A DNA stretch of 64,000 nucleotides from Pedobacter changchengzhani (GCF_004354365.1 NZ_SJCY01000004.1:62001-126000), one strand, 5' to 3'. Positions 24,801-32,940 are shown, counted from the first letter of the stretch. Notes: generated from the letters alone by a model not told the origin. A program made the numbers and translations.

Positions 24801-27724
24801 CCAAAAAACTTCCTTACATTAAAAATATAATCATATACAAGCCTGATGAACCTAGTTTTATTCAGATTTTTCCGGGCAAAGAGGTTTCCAATCGCTTTAA
24901 TTTAGAAAAAGGCGAATACCGGATTCTATTTCTATTAAAAGACAATCGATTTTTTATTGCAGAGCAGGTTAATGTTTTGGAAAAAGGATTAAATTATTAT
25001 GAATGGGAAAATTTTAAGGTCCAAATTGCGGATCAATTTAGTTTAAAACTTGATGAATTGATAAAGGCAACAATTACAACCGATTATTACGATGTTAGGC
25101 CAATAGATGTAGCGATTTTGGAAACGTTTAATGATCGCTATTTCGATGGTAAGGTATTAAAAGGGAAAATGACAGGTCGTATTATTGATCGCGCTAAGCA
25201 TGCGATACCCGGTGTAATTGTAAAAGTTGTTGGTTTAAGTAAAGGGGTTTCTACAGATGCAAAGGGTTATTTTATTTTGAATGTTCCACAATCTGGCCAA
25301 GTTTCCATCTCTTTAATCGGTTACAATACCAAAGTAATTAAAGTGATAGAAGGTAGTATTGGCGATAAAATTTTAGAGGAGAGTAGCAATTCTTTACAAG
25401 AAATTGTGGTAGTGGGTTATGGTACTCAAGCAAAAAAAATGCTAACTGCATCTAGCGTAAGTTATTTAGAAGGCCGAGTTGCGGGTTTAAATATTGAAAA
25501 TAACACAGGCGCGCCTGGTTTTAGAGGAAGTGTTCAAATACGGGGAATATCCGAGATAAAAATTAGTGGGCGAGGTTCGTATGATGCAAATGGCACCAAA
25601 CCCTTAATTTTAGTTGATGGTAATCCATTTGTTGGAGATTTAAATAGTTTATTACCTGAGGATATTTTATCAATAGAAGTATTAAAAGGGGCAGATGCCA
25701 CTGCTGTTTTTGGTGCAAGGGGTGGCGATGGCGTAATCATCGTCAAAACAAAGAATGGTAATGTACGGGTAAATATGGGCCTTAAGTCAGAAGGTGCGTT
25801 CATCTCACAACAACAAACCATGCGCACAAATTTTTCTGATGAAGGTTTTTGGCAACCAAAATTAATAACAGACGAAACTGGAACAGCAAAGTTTTCAGTT
25901 AAATTTCCTGATGACATTACCAAATGGACAACCCGTGTAATTGCCATGAATGGCAAAAAGCAAGCTGGATATACTGAAACTTTTATAAAATCCTTTAAAT
26001 CGTTAAGTGCGAATTTTGTGTCGCCACTTTTTGCTACCGATGGCGATGAAATTAATGTGATTGGTAAATTGATGAGCTATACACCGTTTGAAGAAAGTGT
26101 AAATCGTAAATTTAGTTATAACGGAACAGAACTCAGAAATTCGACTTTTAAATTCAAAAATGCGCATATAGATACCGTCGCCATTGTTGTATCGGGAAAA
26201 GATAGTTTGAAATTTGAATACACTTTGAAACAAGATAATGGCTATTTCGATGGTGAAATACGTAAAATTCCAGTTTTTGCGCAGGGCGTGTTAGAAACTA
26301 AAGGCTATTTTTCTGCAATGCTGAGAGATACTTCGATCACTTATAACTTCGATAAAAACTTAGGTAAAATCACTTTAAGAGCGGAGTCGTCGGTTTTTCC
26401 AACTTTGTTGGATGAAATGACCAACTTGCGCAATTATGAGTATTTGTGTAACGAACAATTGGCATCTAAATTAAAAGGTTTATTGCTCGAGAAACAAGTT
26501 CGAAAGTTCTTGGATCAACCGTTTATCCACGAGAAAGATATTCTTTTCATTATTAAAAAATTACAACAAAATAAGAAGCCACAAGGTACTTGGCCATGGT
26601 GGCAAAATGGCGACGAACAAATTTGGATCAGTTTACATGTTGCCGAAGCGATGCTTAATGCTGAAAAAAATGGCTACAAAACGAATTTTGATAAACAGGT
26701 ATTGTACAGTTATTTAGTGAATAAATTGGTAGATCAGCCGAATACTTATGAGCAAATTCAAACCATAAAGCTTTTGCATCTATTGGATGATAAATATTTT
26801 ATTAAAGACTGGGTTGAAGCTTTTGAAAAAAAGAAATTAGATGTTAAGCCGAATCTTTTTGAGCAACTGGAGTTGATGGAATTGAAGCAGATGGCTGAGA
26901 TTAAAATTAATATAGATTCGCTTATTAAAATAAAAAAACAAACCATGTTTGGCAATATTTATTGGGGCGATCAAAATACACGCTTTTGGGACAATAGCAT
27001 TCAGAATACTATAATTGCTTACCGGATATTGAAAAATGCCGGTGGTTATGCAAGCGAGTTGGAGAAAATTTCGATGTACTTTTTAGAGCAACGCAAAGAT
27101 GGACAATGGAGAAATACTTTTGAGTCGTCTTTAATTTTAGAAACCATATTGCCAGAAATGATTGCTGGTGATAAGAAAGCTGGACCTGCTTCTTTAAGTT
27201 TGAATAATGAAACGGTTAATACTTTTCCTTACGATAAAATTTTAGAACCTGTTTCGGAAATCAAGCTGGATAAGAAAGGCAAAATGCCTTTGTATTTTAC
27301 TGCTTTTCAGCAGTTTCAAAACCCGAAGCCCGAAAAGGTGAGTAAAGATTTTACAGTGAATACTTCGTTTATTCAAAATGGCAGTGCGGTGAGCAAGCTT
27401 AAAGCGGGTACATTAACTACGTTGAAAGTAGAAGTTGAAGTACGTGCCGATGCAGATTATGTAATGATTGAGATTCCTATTCCTGCTGGATGCAGTTATG
27501 AAAATAAAATACAAAATTTTTGGGGTGTAGAAAGTCATAGAGAATATTTTAAAAACAAAACCACAATTTTCTGCACAAAATTAAAACAAGGAAAATACAC
27601 TTTTAACATCGATTTAATGCCACGTTATTCGGGTAGTTATGTGTTAAATCCTGCGAAAGCAGAAATGATGTATTTCCCAGTATTTTATGGTAGAGAAGGA
27701 ATGAAAAAAGTTGGGATAAATTAG
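21896..27724 (+). CDS. Giant alpha-2-macroglobulin-like protein with embedded SusC-like plug module
   Basis: A signal peptide (MKISLAFLLLLFLTAPGFAQ) opens 1942 residues. The N-terminal half has macroglobulin-like domains (an MG2-type YMVFSKPKYKPLDTVKLKAYV). Residues about 1092-1290 are a carboxypeptidase-regulatory beta-sandwich (MTGRIIDRAKHAIPGVIVKV) followed by a TonB-receptor plug of the SusC type (IVVVGYGTQ, VQIRGIS, PLILVDGNP, IEVLKGADATAVFGARGGDG). The A2M domain then follows (FPDDITKWTTRVIAMNGKKQ) and a thioester-type domain with an intact CNEQ (Cys1518-Gln1521). No outer-membrane barrel is present. Bacterial A2M proteins trap proteases; the plug may dock at a SusD- or TonB-type system. 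That last point is inference. Confidence 0.87.
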   Translation: MKISLAFLLLLFLTAPGFAQNKLSQSRQSSKYAYIYKLTDKEAFEVYSKPKFNITDRFFHTVVDSFLIEKFYNKQLDFGHYLFVSVVRNDINYKLKSVQNTNIQFVNNLKEFQFSVADLKGNLIQNADVTIAKRKKINFDQKAQLYKSSFPKKEEVITVKYDGLSNFFNYDLHDSDYNPERSWSFFKKLIYAFPIKYTWQPIKKLFKKRYKKPKTYYSGYMVFSKPKYKPLDTVKLKAYVLTNKGELVKNIRAKVGLVTDGKPKTLATISPYKDGGYEYSFVLADSLNLKLDRSYSVSLTDNKKLFNMVSQSFNYEDYELKSLNFLTRTDREVHQIGTPISLYLKATDENELAVPDGRVEIVALTDNVSAFYKDKIFVPDTLWKKSLKLDPVGETKLILPDSIFPKADLRFSLDINFLNSNNESRSDRKSLSYKYLKGDLKEIESSLVKDSLLIDYCVNDKSTKEKASVLWFTKDDLLLDSQFVSLPKTFKTDYRASYIKVKTAGGLKEHIYISDFYPNLSIGALQSKDSLRVLVNNENKIPFWYTIFSGNKVISKGYTTVLDTLLKHTANKAAQIQINYFWDEREKTEEASAVYNPNILNVKLISPDVVYPGQKVNMLVKVTDVNNLPVANTDLTAYASTSKFKNNYIPFIPTFQKGLSVRKKNNLQIETDDSSIGYNVRLNWLKWGKALRLDTIEYYKFTHPNNIYSITENTNDTTTQVAPFAILNGDIEPVKVLYIDEIPVFFNQADQLQHYAFKVEPGKHNFRLRTANFMITLENFEVIKGKKTIVGILADSTNTLAKVIRQPIQFNAYEAQLLNKYMLKVVNNFNGEKTTIDAGEDKLLLNPPPNTFANNELVIGPIKENFLNFKSGGVSQNFIKESGYTYTFTPGLIKQKSFLGNYAFNTNLGVGSNTSSTDFTQSLLKKGEIDSIWADYLNLRSYSTQLFKNIFTKYNEGGRLAFKIDTAFTKKLPYIKNIIIYKPDEPSFIQIFPGKEVSNRFNLEKGEYRILFLLKDNRFFIAEQVNVLEKGLNYYEWENFKVQIADQFSLKLDELIKATITTDYYDVRPIDVAILETFNDRYFDGKVLKGKMTGRIIDRAKHAIPGVIVKVVGLSKGVSTDAKGYFILNVPQSGQVSISLIGYNTKVIKVIEGSIGDKILEESSNSLQEIVVVGYGTQAKKMLTASSVSYLEGRVAGLNIENNTGAPGFRGSVQIRGISEIKISGRGSYDANGTKPLILVDGNPFVGDLNSLLPEDILSIEVLKGADATAVFGARGGDGVIIVKTKNGNVRVNMGLKSEGAFISQQQTMRTNFSDEGFWQPKLITDETGTAKFSVKFPDDITKWTTRVIAMNGKKQAGYTETFIKSFKSLSANFVSPLFATDGDEINVIGKLMSYTPFEESVNRKFSYNGTELRNSTFKFKNAHIDTVAIVVSGKDSLKFEYTLKQDNGYFDGEIRKIPVFAQGVLETKGYFSAMLRDTSITYNFDKNLGKITLRAESSVFPTLLDEMTNLRNYEYLCNEQLASKLKGLLLEKQVRKFLDQPFIHEKDILFIIKKLQQNKKPQGTWPWWQNGDEQIWISLHVAEAMLNAEKNGYKTNFDKQVLYSYLVNKLVDQPNTYEQIQTIKLLHLLDDKYFIKDWVEAFEKKKLDVKPNLFEQLELMELKQMAEIKINIDSLIKIKKQTMFGNIYWGDQNTRFWDNSIQNTIIAYRILKNAGGYASELEKISMYFLEQRKDGQWRNTFESSLILETILPEMIAGDKKAGPASLSLNNETVNTFPYDKILEPVSEIKLDKKGKMPLYFTAFQQFQNPKPEKVSKDFTVNTSFIQNGSAVSKLKAGTLTTLKVEVEVRADADYVMIEIPIPAGCSYENKIQNFWGVESHREYFKNKTTIFCTKLKQGKYTFNIDLMPRYSGSYVLNPAKAEMMYFPVFYGREGMKKVGIN

Positions 27725-27731
27725 GGCGCAA

Positions 27732-27820
27732 AACCCCTAAATCCCCTAAAGGGGACTTGCCTTTCTTGCGTTCATGTTATGCTTATCATGTTAAAGTCCC
27801 CTTCAGCGGATTTAGGGGTA
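27732..27820. repeat. C/G-rich arm-spacer-arm element (no cargo gene)
   Basis: The left arm AACCCCTAAATCCCCTAAAG... (27732-27758) and right arm AAAGTCCCCTTCAGCGGATT... (27793-27819) are inverted copies separated by about 33 bp. Same family as the his-operon elements. It lies 8 bp after the stop of the A2M-like gene. Confidence 0.8.
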
Positions 27821-27913
27821 GGCAATTGGTCTGGATTTGAAGCTAGATCCTCGAGGGCAAAAGGATAGGAATAAATTAGGTATTTGCGTATATTTGAGTA
27901 TAATAAAATAACA

Positions 27914-28126
27914 ATGGAAGTTAAAAAGCGTAAAATGGCAATGGTTGCAAATAGGGTAAGGATGGAAGATGAGGATGCAATGGATGTTGTTTTTTGGCTT
28001 AATCAACCCGTAGCTGAGCGAATAAAAGCTGTAACTACTTTAAGAAGACGTTATTTCACTTGGCTCCATGGATCATTCCCAGATAAAATAGCTAAAGCGG
28101 TAAATAAACGAAAATTTGATGTTTGA
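27914..28126 (+). CDS. Small antitoxin-like partner of a nucleotidyltransferase
   Basis: A 70-residue basic protein, MEVKKRKMAMVANRVRMEDE ... VVFWLNQPVAERIKAVTTLRRRYF ... FPDKIAKAVNKRKFDV. Small proteins with a WLNQPVAERI..VTTLRR segment are often encoded just upstream of mono-nucleotidyltransferase genes, and a remnant of one follows 9 bp later. The frame extends upstream to 27884, but the ATG at 27914 is preferred. It is intact although the partner is broken. The antitoxin role is inference from position. Confidence 0.6.
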   Translation: MEVKKRKMAMVANRVRMEDEDAMDVVFWLNQPVAERIKAVTTLRRRYFTWLHGSFPDKIAKAVNKRKFDV

Positions 28127-28135
28127 ACAGAATGA

Positions 28136-28357
28136 TATTATGTTACCCAATTAGGTTATCCACCGCTTAGAATTGATATTTTAAATGCTATATCTGGCGT
28201 TCAGTTTAAAGAAGCTTTCGGTAATAAGATTAATGCTGATGTGGAAGGATTGATGATTAATTTCATCAATGTTGATGATTTTATTGCAAACAAGCTGGCA
28301 TCAGGAAGGAAAAAAGACTTAGGAGATATTGAGGCATTAAGGAAAAACAAACCTTAA
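28136..28357 (+). pseudogene. C-terminal remnant of a nucleotidyltransferase
   Basis: An open frame without a start reads YYVTQLGYPPLRIDILNAIS, GVQFKEAFGNKINADVEGL, NFINVDDFIANKLASGRKKD, LGDIEALRKNKP, then a stop. This fits the C-terminal half of DUF6036/AbiEii-like nucleotidyltransferases (RIDIL, FI..DDFI.NK.ASGR..D..DIE). The N-terminal half with the catalytic GS-DxD motif is missing. Its stop overlaps the end of the convergent WD40 gene. Confidence 0.75.
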
Positions 28358-29253
28358 CCTTCCAACTCCCAAACCATCACTTTTCGATCATCGCCTGTAG
28401 AAATTAGATATTTTCCATCTTGGCTCCAGATTATTTTATTAATGGAGTGCGTATGCCCAAATTCGCCTTTTTCTAAACTCAAAATTTTATAGAGTTTATA
28501 GTTATTGGCATCCCAAATTTTAATGCTTTTATCGTTACTGCTTGTTGCAAAAATGGGTAAAGTAGGGTGGAAGGCAATATCGTAAATGGTAAATAGGTGT
28601 GCAGGAATTGTCTCCTGCAATTCATACGAAGGTAGAGCCCAAATTTTTAACTGCGCATCTCTGCTTCCAGAAATTAAGTATTTACCAGTAGGATGATACG
28701 CTAACGCAGTAACAGGAAGTGTATGACTGTCTAATTTTTGCTTTAAACTGTAATCAGAAGTGTTATAAATTCTGATTAAATGATCTTTGCATCCAAATGC
28801 CACTTCGGTTTCATCTGGTGAAATAGCGATCGTTCTAACCGTATCGTATGCTGCCTGAAAGCGATAGATTTCCGAGAAATCTTCAAGCGACCAAACAGCA
28901 ACCGTTCCATCTTCGCTTGAGGTGAGAATTTCGTTTTTGCTTTTTACGATTTGAATATCAAAAATGGGCTTGGTAAGTGTACTAATTCTAGCGATTACTT
29001 TTTGTTCAATAAAATCGTAAACACTAAAAGCACCACTTCGCTCACCTACGAAAAGCTGATTATTGTAGTTTTGCAAACAATAGACCGAACTCTGTACTGG
29101 CATTTTAACCATTACAAAAGCCATTTTGTTAAGCGACCATTCTACAACGCCTTTATCGTTACCTGCACTAAAAAATATCCCTGCTTTATCCGAATTTACA
29201 AGGGCGTAAATAGGGTTTTGATGACCGCTAAAGGTTTGTAAGTGTTTAAGCAT
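28354..29253 (-). CDS. WD40-repeat protein
   Basis: A 299-residue beta-propeller with seven blades. Good repeats include HTLPVTALAYHPTGKYLISGSRDAQLKIW, HLFTIYDIAFHPTLPIFATSSNDKSIKIWD and HSINKIIWSQDGKYLISTGDDRKVMVWE. No signal peptide, so it is probably a cytosolic scaffold. Bacterial WD40 proteins have varied roles and none can be assigned here. The gene lies downstream of hisIE in the same direction but across a 150-bp repeat-rich spacer. Confidence 0.88.
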   Translation of the reverse strand: MLKHLQTFSGHQNPIYALVNSDKAGIFFSAGNDKGVVEWSLNKMAFVMVKMPVQSSVYCLQNYNNQLFVGERSGAFSVYDFIEQKVIARISTLTKPIFDIQIVKSKNEILTSSEDGTVAVWSLEDFSEIYRFQAAYDTVRTIAISPDETEVAFGCKDHLIRIYNTSDYSLKQKLDSHTLPVTALAYHPTGKYLISGSRDAQLKIWALPSYELQETIPAHLFTIYDIAFHPTLPIFATSSNDKSIKIWDANNYKLYKILSLEKGEFGHTHSINKIIWSQDGKYLISTGDDRKVMVWELEG

Positions 29254-29403
29254 TTGGTTTTGGGTTGCGTGTTATGAGTTGCGTGTTGTAAGGGAAAGTG
29301 TAGGGTAAGCGATTATACGTATAACTTACAACTCCTTTATTTTTTTTTAAATTATTAGCTATAAAGCGATTAGACCTATAACTTATAACCTATAACTAAC
29401 AAC
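29254..29403. repeat. Heptamer-phased spacer between hisIE and the WD40 gene
   Basis: The spacer is built from 7-bp words: TTGCGTG TTATGAG TTGCGTG TTGTAAG near 29273-29291 and CTATAAC TTATAAC CTATAAC TAACAAC near 29370-29400. The phase is 7 although the words differ from those in other spacers. Confidence 0.6.
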
Positions 29404-29991
29404 TCACTTATGTCTTTTCTCTAAATTCTGAGCAATATCTTTTAAGCTTAATCCTTTTTCCTTTAGCAGGAAAGTTAGGTGAAACAATAAATCAGATGCT
29501 TCGCCAATAAATTCTTCTTCGGTTTCCGCCAATGCTGCAATTACGGTTTCTACGCCTTCTTCACCAACTTTTTGAGCAATTTTGTTTAATCCCTTGGCTC
29601 GCATTTTATTAATGTACGATCCTTCAACAGGGTTTTCATATCGATCCGTTATAATTTTCTCTAATTCGAAAATAAAGTTTTGATTGAATTCAGTTTTAAA
29701 ACAACTTCTGCTACCAGTGTGGCAAGTTGGGCCAACGGGATTGGCTTTTATTAGAATGGTATCGTTATCGCAATCGATATGGATTGATTTTACAAAAAGG
29801 AAATTGCCACTTTCTTCGCCTTTAGTCCATAAACGATTTTTAGAACGAGAGAAAAACGTAACTTTTCCTTCATTTTGTGTTTTCGTTAAGGCTTCATCAT
29901 TCATGTAGCCCAACATTAAAACTTCTAGGGTTTGTGCATCTTGAATGACTACTGGAACCAAACCGTCGCTTTTGTTAAAGTCTATTTTCAT
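29404..29991 (-). CDS. hisIE: HisIE: phosphoribosyl-AMP cyclohydrolase / phosphoribosyl-ATP pyrophosphatase
   Basis: Steps 2 and 3 of histidine synthesis in one protein. The HisI half carries GYMNDEALTKT, FFSRSKNRLWTKGEESGN, the Zn/Mg site DCDNDTILI and the Cys pair in GPTCHTGSRSCF. The HisE half has KIAQKVGEEGVETVIAALAE and the metal-binding FIGEASDLLFHLTFLL. At 195 residues it is the normal bifunctional size. It is the last his gene; a palindromic repeat and a C-rich repeat separate it from hisF. Confidence 0.95.
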   Translation of the reverse strand: MKIDFNKSDGLVPVVIQDAQTLEVLMLGYMNDEALTKTQNEGKVTFFSRSKNRLWTKGEESGNFLFVKSIHIDCDNDTILIKANPVGPTCHTGSRSCFKTEFNQNFIFELEKIITDRYENPVEGSYINKMRAKGLNKIAQKVGEEGVETVIAALAETEEEFIGEASDLLFHLTFLLKEKGLSLKDIAQNLEKRHK

Positions 29992-30006
29992 TTTTTTTAT
30001 AGCTTT

Positions 30007-30073
30007 CCGTCATTGCGAGGAGCGAAGCAATCTATTTTGCTAGAAAGATTGCTTCGTGCCTCGCAATGACGGG
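30007..30073. repeat. GTCATTGCGAGG inverted repeat
   Basis: CCGTCATTGCGAGGAGCGAA at 30007-30026 pairs with TTCGTGCCTCGCAATGACGG at about 30053-30072. Inner arms GCAATCT/AGATTGC extend the pairing. Same family as 52911-52996 and the half-site at 57552-57585. Confidence 0.85.
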
Positions 30074-30096
30074 TTATTTTTTACTGTGTTTTACAC

Positions 30097-30137
30097 TCCG
30101 AGGGGGAAGTTCCCCACTTCAGGGGGCTAGGGGGTTC
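30097..30137. repeat. C/G-rich repeat supplying the hisF stop codon
   Basis: On the coding strand ACCCCCTAGCCCCCTGAAG follows the last HisF codons. The TAG stop lies inside the repeat and adds Thr-Pro to the HisF C-terminus (VRTP). Compact arm pair with GGGGAACTTCCCCC at its centre. Confidence 0.75.
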
Positions 30138-31329
30138 TAACCGCAACCCCATTCCTTTTTAACTCTTGTTTTAAATCTGGTATTAAAATCTCTCCGTAAT
30201 GAAATACCGAGGCTGCTAAGGCAGCATCCACATTTGCTTGTTGGAAAACATCCGTAAAATGTTGCATATTACCTGCTCCACCCGATGCAATAATCGGGAT
30301 ATTGATCATTTGATTTACTTTTTTCAATAACCCACAATCAAAACCCGCTTTTGTACCATCGTGATCCATAGAAGTTAATAATATCTCTCCTGCGCCTAAA
30401 TCTTCTGCTTGTTTAATCCAGTTTTCGGTTTCTAATTCGGTAATTAATCTACCACCATTTAAGTGAACCATATTTCTTCCATCTACAAATTTTGTATCGA
30501 CAGCTAAAACAACAAATTGAACGCCAAATGCTTTTGCTAATTCTTCAATTAATTTTGGGTTACGAACAGCGGCCGAATTGATGCTTATTTTATCTGCCCC
30601 AGCATTTAATAAAGCTTCTGCATCTGCAAGTTCGGTTATGCCACCGCCAATGGTAAATGGAATATTCAATTGCCGAGCGACGGATTTCACCATTTCAATC
30701 ATCGTTTTTCGTCGTTCGTGGGTAGCGGTAATGTCTAAGAAAACCAATTCATCGGCACCTTGTTGTGCATATTGCGCAGCTAGTTCAACAGGGTCGCCCG
30801 CGTCACGCAAATCGACAAAGTTTACACCTTTTACCGTGCGACCGTCTTTCACATCAAGGCAGGGGATTATTCTCTTGCTTAAACCCCCTCTGCCCCCTAA
30901 AGGGGGGACTGCAAATTGCTGAGCCTGTATGGCTTCCTTTATTTTGGTCAAAACAGTATTTATATTGTTGTAAAGTTCTTCGTTTTTAAATCTTATAATC
31001 TTTATTCCTAACGCTTCAAGATTTTTTTGTCTTTCTATATCGTTTTTTAAAACTTCTGGTTTATTGTGGATGCTTCCGTCAAGTTCAATAATCAATTTAA
31101 CCTCATGGCAAAAGAAATCGGCAATGTAAAAGGAGATTGGATGCTGTCTTCTAAATTTTACACCCAATTGCTTATTACTTATATGTTCCCACAGCAAACT
31201 TTCAGTGGCTGTAACTCTATTCCTTAGCGCTTTTGCATTTTTAAATATCAAGTTTGATGCACCATAGAACATCTTTGGCTCGTTGACTTTTAAAAAGTCA
31301 AAATCGTCATCATTAATGCTGTATGTCAT
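30127..31329 (-). CDS. hisF: DUF559 nuclease-like domain fused in frame to HisF (cyclase subunit)
   Basis: The ORF has two parts. Residues about 1-135 are a DUF559 PD-(D/E)XK/Vsr-like domain ([49 protein letters not shown]). Residues 150-400 are a complete HisF TIM barrel beginning [19 protein letters not shown], with the first catalytic Asp in CLDV and the second in VLAVDTKF. The linker at residues 142-149 is PPLGGRGG, a translated palindromic repeat. HisF normally begins Met-Leu-Ser-Lys. Here no ATG, GTG or TTG lies in frame between the repeat and LSK, so HisF is made either as a fusion or from an unusual codon at about 30882. HisF with HisH forms imidazole glycerol phosphate and AICAR. Confidence 0.93.
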   Translation of the reverse strand: MTYSINDDDFDFLKVNEPKMFYGASNLIFKNAKALRNRVTATESLLWEHISNKQLGVKFRRQHPISFYIADFFCHEVKLIIELDGSIHNKPEVLKNDIERQKNLEALGIKIIRFKNEELYNNINTVLTKIKEAIQAQQFAVPPLGGRGGLSKRIIPCLDVKDGRTVKGVNFVDLRDAGDPVELAAQYAQQGADELVFLDITATHERRKTMIEMVKSVARQLNIPFTIGGGITELADAEALLNAGADKISINSAAVRNPKLIEELAKAFGVQFVVLAVDTKFVDGRNMVHLNGGRLITELETENWIKQAEDLGAGEILLTSMDHDGTKAGFDCGLLKKVNQMINIPIIASGGAGNMQHFTDVFQQANVDAALAASVFHYGEILIPDLKQELKRNGVAVRTP

Positions 31330-31385
31330 TTACGTTTGCTATTTCCACCTTGCTATTTGCTCCCCCTTTAGGGGGCTGGGGGGTT
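30881..31385 (-). mobile_element. C/G-rich inverted-repeat element carrying a DUF559 ORF, inserted between hisA and hisF
   Basis: On the coding strand the left arm ACCCCCCAGCCCCCTAAAGG (plus coordinates 31384 downward) directly follows the hisA stop. The right arm TCCCCCCTTTAGGGGGCAGA (about 30906-30881) runs into hisF. The arms are inverted copies. Between them lies the DUF559 domain with its own ATG. The same arms without a nuclease flank short spacers elsewhere in this window. I propose a mobile palindromic element with a nuclease as cargo; mobility is inferred. Confidence 0.65.
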
Positions 31386-32133
31386 ATATACTTGTCAACA
31401 TTTTTAAATTCCAAGCTTTAATTTCCTCAATGGTAATTCTATCCTCGTAAATGGCTTTTCCAACCACCACGCTTCGAATTGGATATTTTGCCAACTCGTG
31501 TATATCATCCATAGAACTTACGCCACCTGAAGCAATCAATTTAATCATTGGGGAGTGATCCAACAGTTTTTTGTATAAATCTACTGCTGCACCACCTAAT
31601 TTTCCGTCCTTACTAATATCGGTGCATAAGAAACGGAAAAACCCAAGTGCCAAACATTTATCAACGTAATCCATCAATTTAATTGGCGAACTTTCCATCC
31701 ATCCTGAGTATTTAATCACTTCATCTAAAACATCAATGGCGATAACTATTCTATTGGCGTAATTGTCTTTTTTAGAGAAAGCTTCACTCAATTCTACCAA
31801 AAATTCGGGATTTGTAATGGCTTGAGTACCAACAATTACACGGTGAATACCAGCATCGAGTAGATTAGTAACTTGCTCAATTGTGCGAATGCCACCACCA
31901 TATTGAACTTTCATTTCTGTTTTTTTGATAATATCGAAAAGTGATTTTTGATTGCTAAAATCGCCTTTTGCGCCATTCAAATCAATAATATGGATAAAAT
32001 CTGTACCGTTTGAACGATATTTTTCTATCATTTCGGCAATAGAAACATCGTACTCGGTTTTTTGGTTATAATCGCCTTCACGTAAGCGAACAACCTTCCC
32101 ATCCAAAATATCAATAGCAGGTATTATGTACAT
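31384..32133 (-). CDS. hisA: HisA: ProFAR isomerase
   Basis: Step 4 of histidine synthesis, opening of the ribose ring of ProFAR. The (beta/alpha)8 barrel starts MYIIPAIDILDGKVVRLREG with the first catalytic Asp. Further features are VQYGGGIRTIEQV, RVIVGTQAI, the second Asp near CTDISKDGKLGG and the phosphate-binding ASGGVSSMDD. At 249 residues it is normal. It has a conventional ATG start, unlike its neighbours hisH and hisF. The TAA stop borders the arm of the DUF559-bearing element. Confidence 0.95.
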   Translation of the reverse strand: MYIIPAIDILDGKVVRLREGDYNQKTEYDVSIAEMIEKYRSNGTDFIHIIDLNGAKGDFSNQKSLFDIIKKTEMKVQYGGGIRTIEQVTNLLDAGIHRVIVGTQAITNPEFLVELSEAFSKKDNYANRIVIAIDVLDEVIKYSGWMESSPIKLMDYVDKCLALGFFRFLCTDISKDGKLGGAAVDLYKKLLDHSPMIKLIASGGVSSMDDIHELAKYPIRSVVVGKAIYEDRITIEEIKAWNLKMLTSI

Positions 32134-32183
32134 TTTTTTTAAGTTTTAAGTTGAAGGTTATAAGTTTTAATTAAACTAGATGT
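32134..32183. repeat. Heptamer-phased spacer upstream of hisA
   Basis: Plus-strand words AAGTTTT AAGTTGA AGGTTAT AAGTTTT fill the hisH-hisA gap, again with a 7-bp phase. Confidence 0.5.
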
Positions 32184-32843
32184 CTAAATACTAACTACTT
32201 CAATCAAGTTTGAAAAATTTTTTAATATTTGTTCGCCAGCTTTACCAGATTTCTCTGGATGAAACTGAACGCCGTAAAAGTTATTCTTTTGTACCGCTGC
32301 CGAAAATTTTAATCCGTAATTGGCAGAAGCAATGTCAAAAGTAGGGTTATATTCAATAAAGTACGAATGAACAAAGTAAAATTGTGCCCCATCTTCAACA
32401 TTATTAAATAACAAGTTGTTTTGATGATGAACAGAGTTCCATCCCATGTGTGGGATTTTGATATTCAAAAACTTATCGAATTTTTTTGTTTTTACAGGTA
32501 CAATATTTAGAAGCGATGCATCACCTTCCTCAGAATGTTCGGTAATTAGCTGCATGCCCACACAAATACCCAAAACAGGTTTAGATAGCTTTTTTATAGC
32601 ATCTATCAATCCACTGCCTTTCAATTTTTCCATTGCTGCGCCAGCATGGCCAACACCCGGAATAATAATGTGACTGTATTTTTCTAAATCACGCTCGGTA
32701 TTTACCATCCCATAAACAAGATTTAAACGTTCCAATGCTGCGGTTAAAGAAAAAATATTACCTGCCCCGTAGTTTATTATTCCAATTCCCCCCCCGCCCC
32801 CTAAAGGGGGAGCTGAATTTCTACCGTTCATATCAGTTTGCAT
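32184..32843 (-). CDS. hisH: HisH: glutaminase subunit of IGP synthase, with a repeat-derived leader
   Basis: Class I glutamine amidotransferase that feeds ammonia to HisF. The native protein begins IGIINYGAGNIFSL; the catalytic Cys is in VLGICVGMQLI and the His-Glu pair in GVQFHPEKSG. In front of it the frame runs MQTDMNGRNSAPPLGGGGG. The APPLGGGGG part is the translated arm of a C/G-rich repeat, and the usual Met before IGI is gone. Alternative start at the fifth codon (ATG). The 219 residues exceed the family norm by about the length of this leader. Confidence 0.94.
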   Translation of the reverse strand: MQTDMNGRNSAPPLGGGGGIGIINYGAGNIFSLTAALERLNLVYGMVNTERDLEKYSHIIIPGVGHAGAAMEKLKGSGLIDAIKKLSKPVLGICVGMQLITEHSEEGDASLLNIVPVKTKKFDKFLNIKIPHMGWNSVHHQNNLLFNNVEDGAQFYFVHSYFIEYNPTFDIASANYGLKFSAAVQKNNFYGVQFHPEKSGKAGEQILKNFSNLIEVVSI

Positions 32844-32939
32844 AATAGTTGGGTTGTTAACACTTTTAATATTTTTGTTTTTTTTCCGAAATTGCTATGC
32901 CAATTTGCCTGTAGCTCCCCCTTTAGGGGGTTGGGGGGA
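32788..32939 (-). mobile_element. C/G-rich arm-spacer-arm element between hisB and hisH
   Basis: Left arm, coding strand, CCCCCCAACCCCCTAAAGGG starting at 32938, right after the hisB stop. Right arm CTCCCCCTTTAGGGGGCGGG ending at about 32788, running in frame into hisH. The roughly 100-bp interior supplies the new HisH ATG. The arms are near-perfect inverted repeats. No nuclease ORF inside. Confidence 0.75.
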
Positions 32940-32940
32940 T

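Noticed and set aside
30882..30906. A hidden ordinary start codon for HisF inside the repeat
   Set aside because: I read every codon in frame from the repeat to LSKRIIP and found no ATG, GTG or TTG. Only ATA or ATC remain, which are rarely used.
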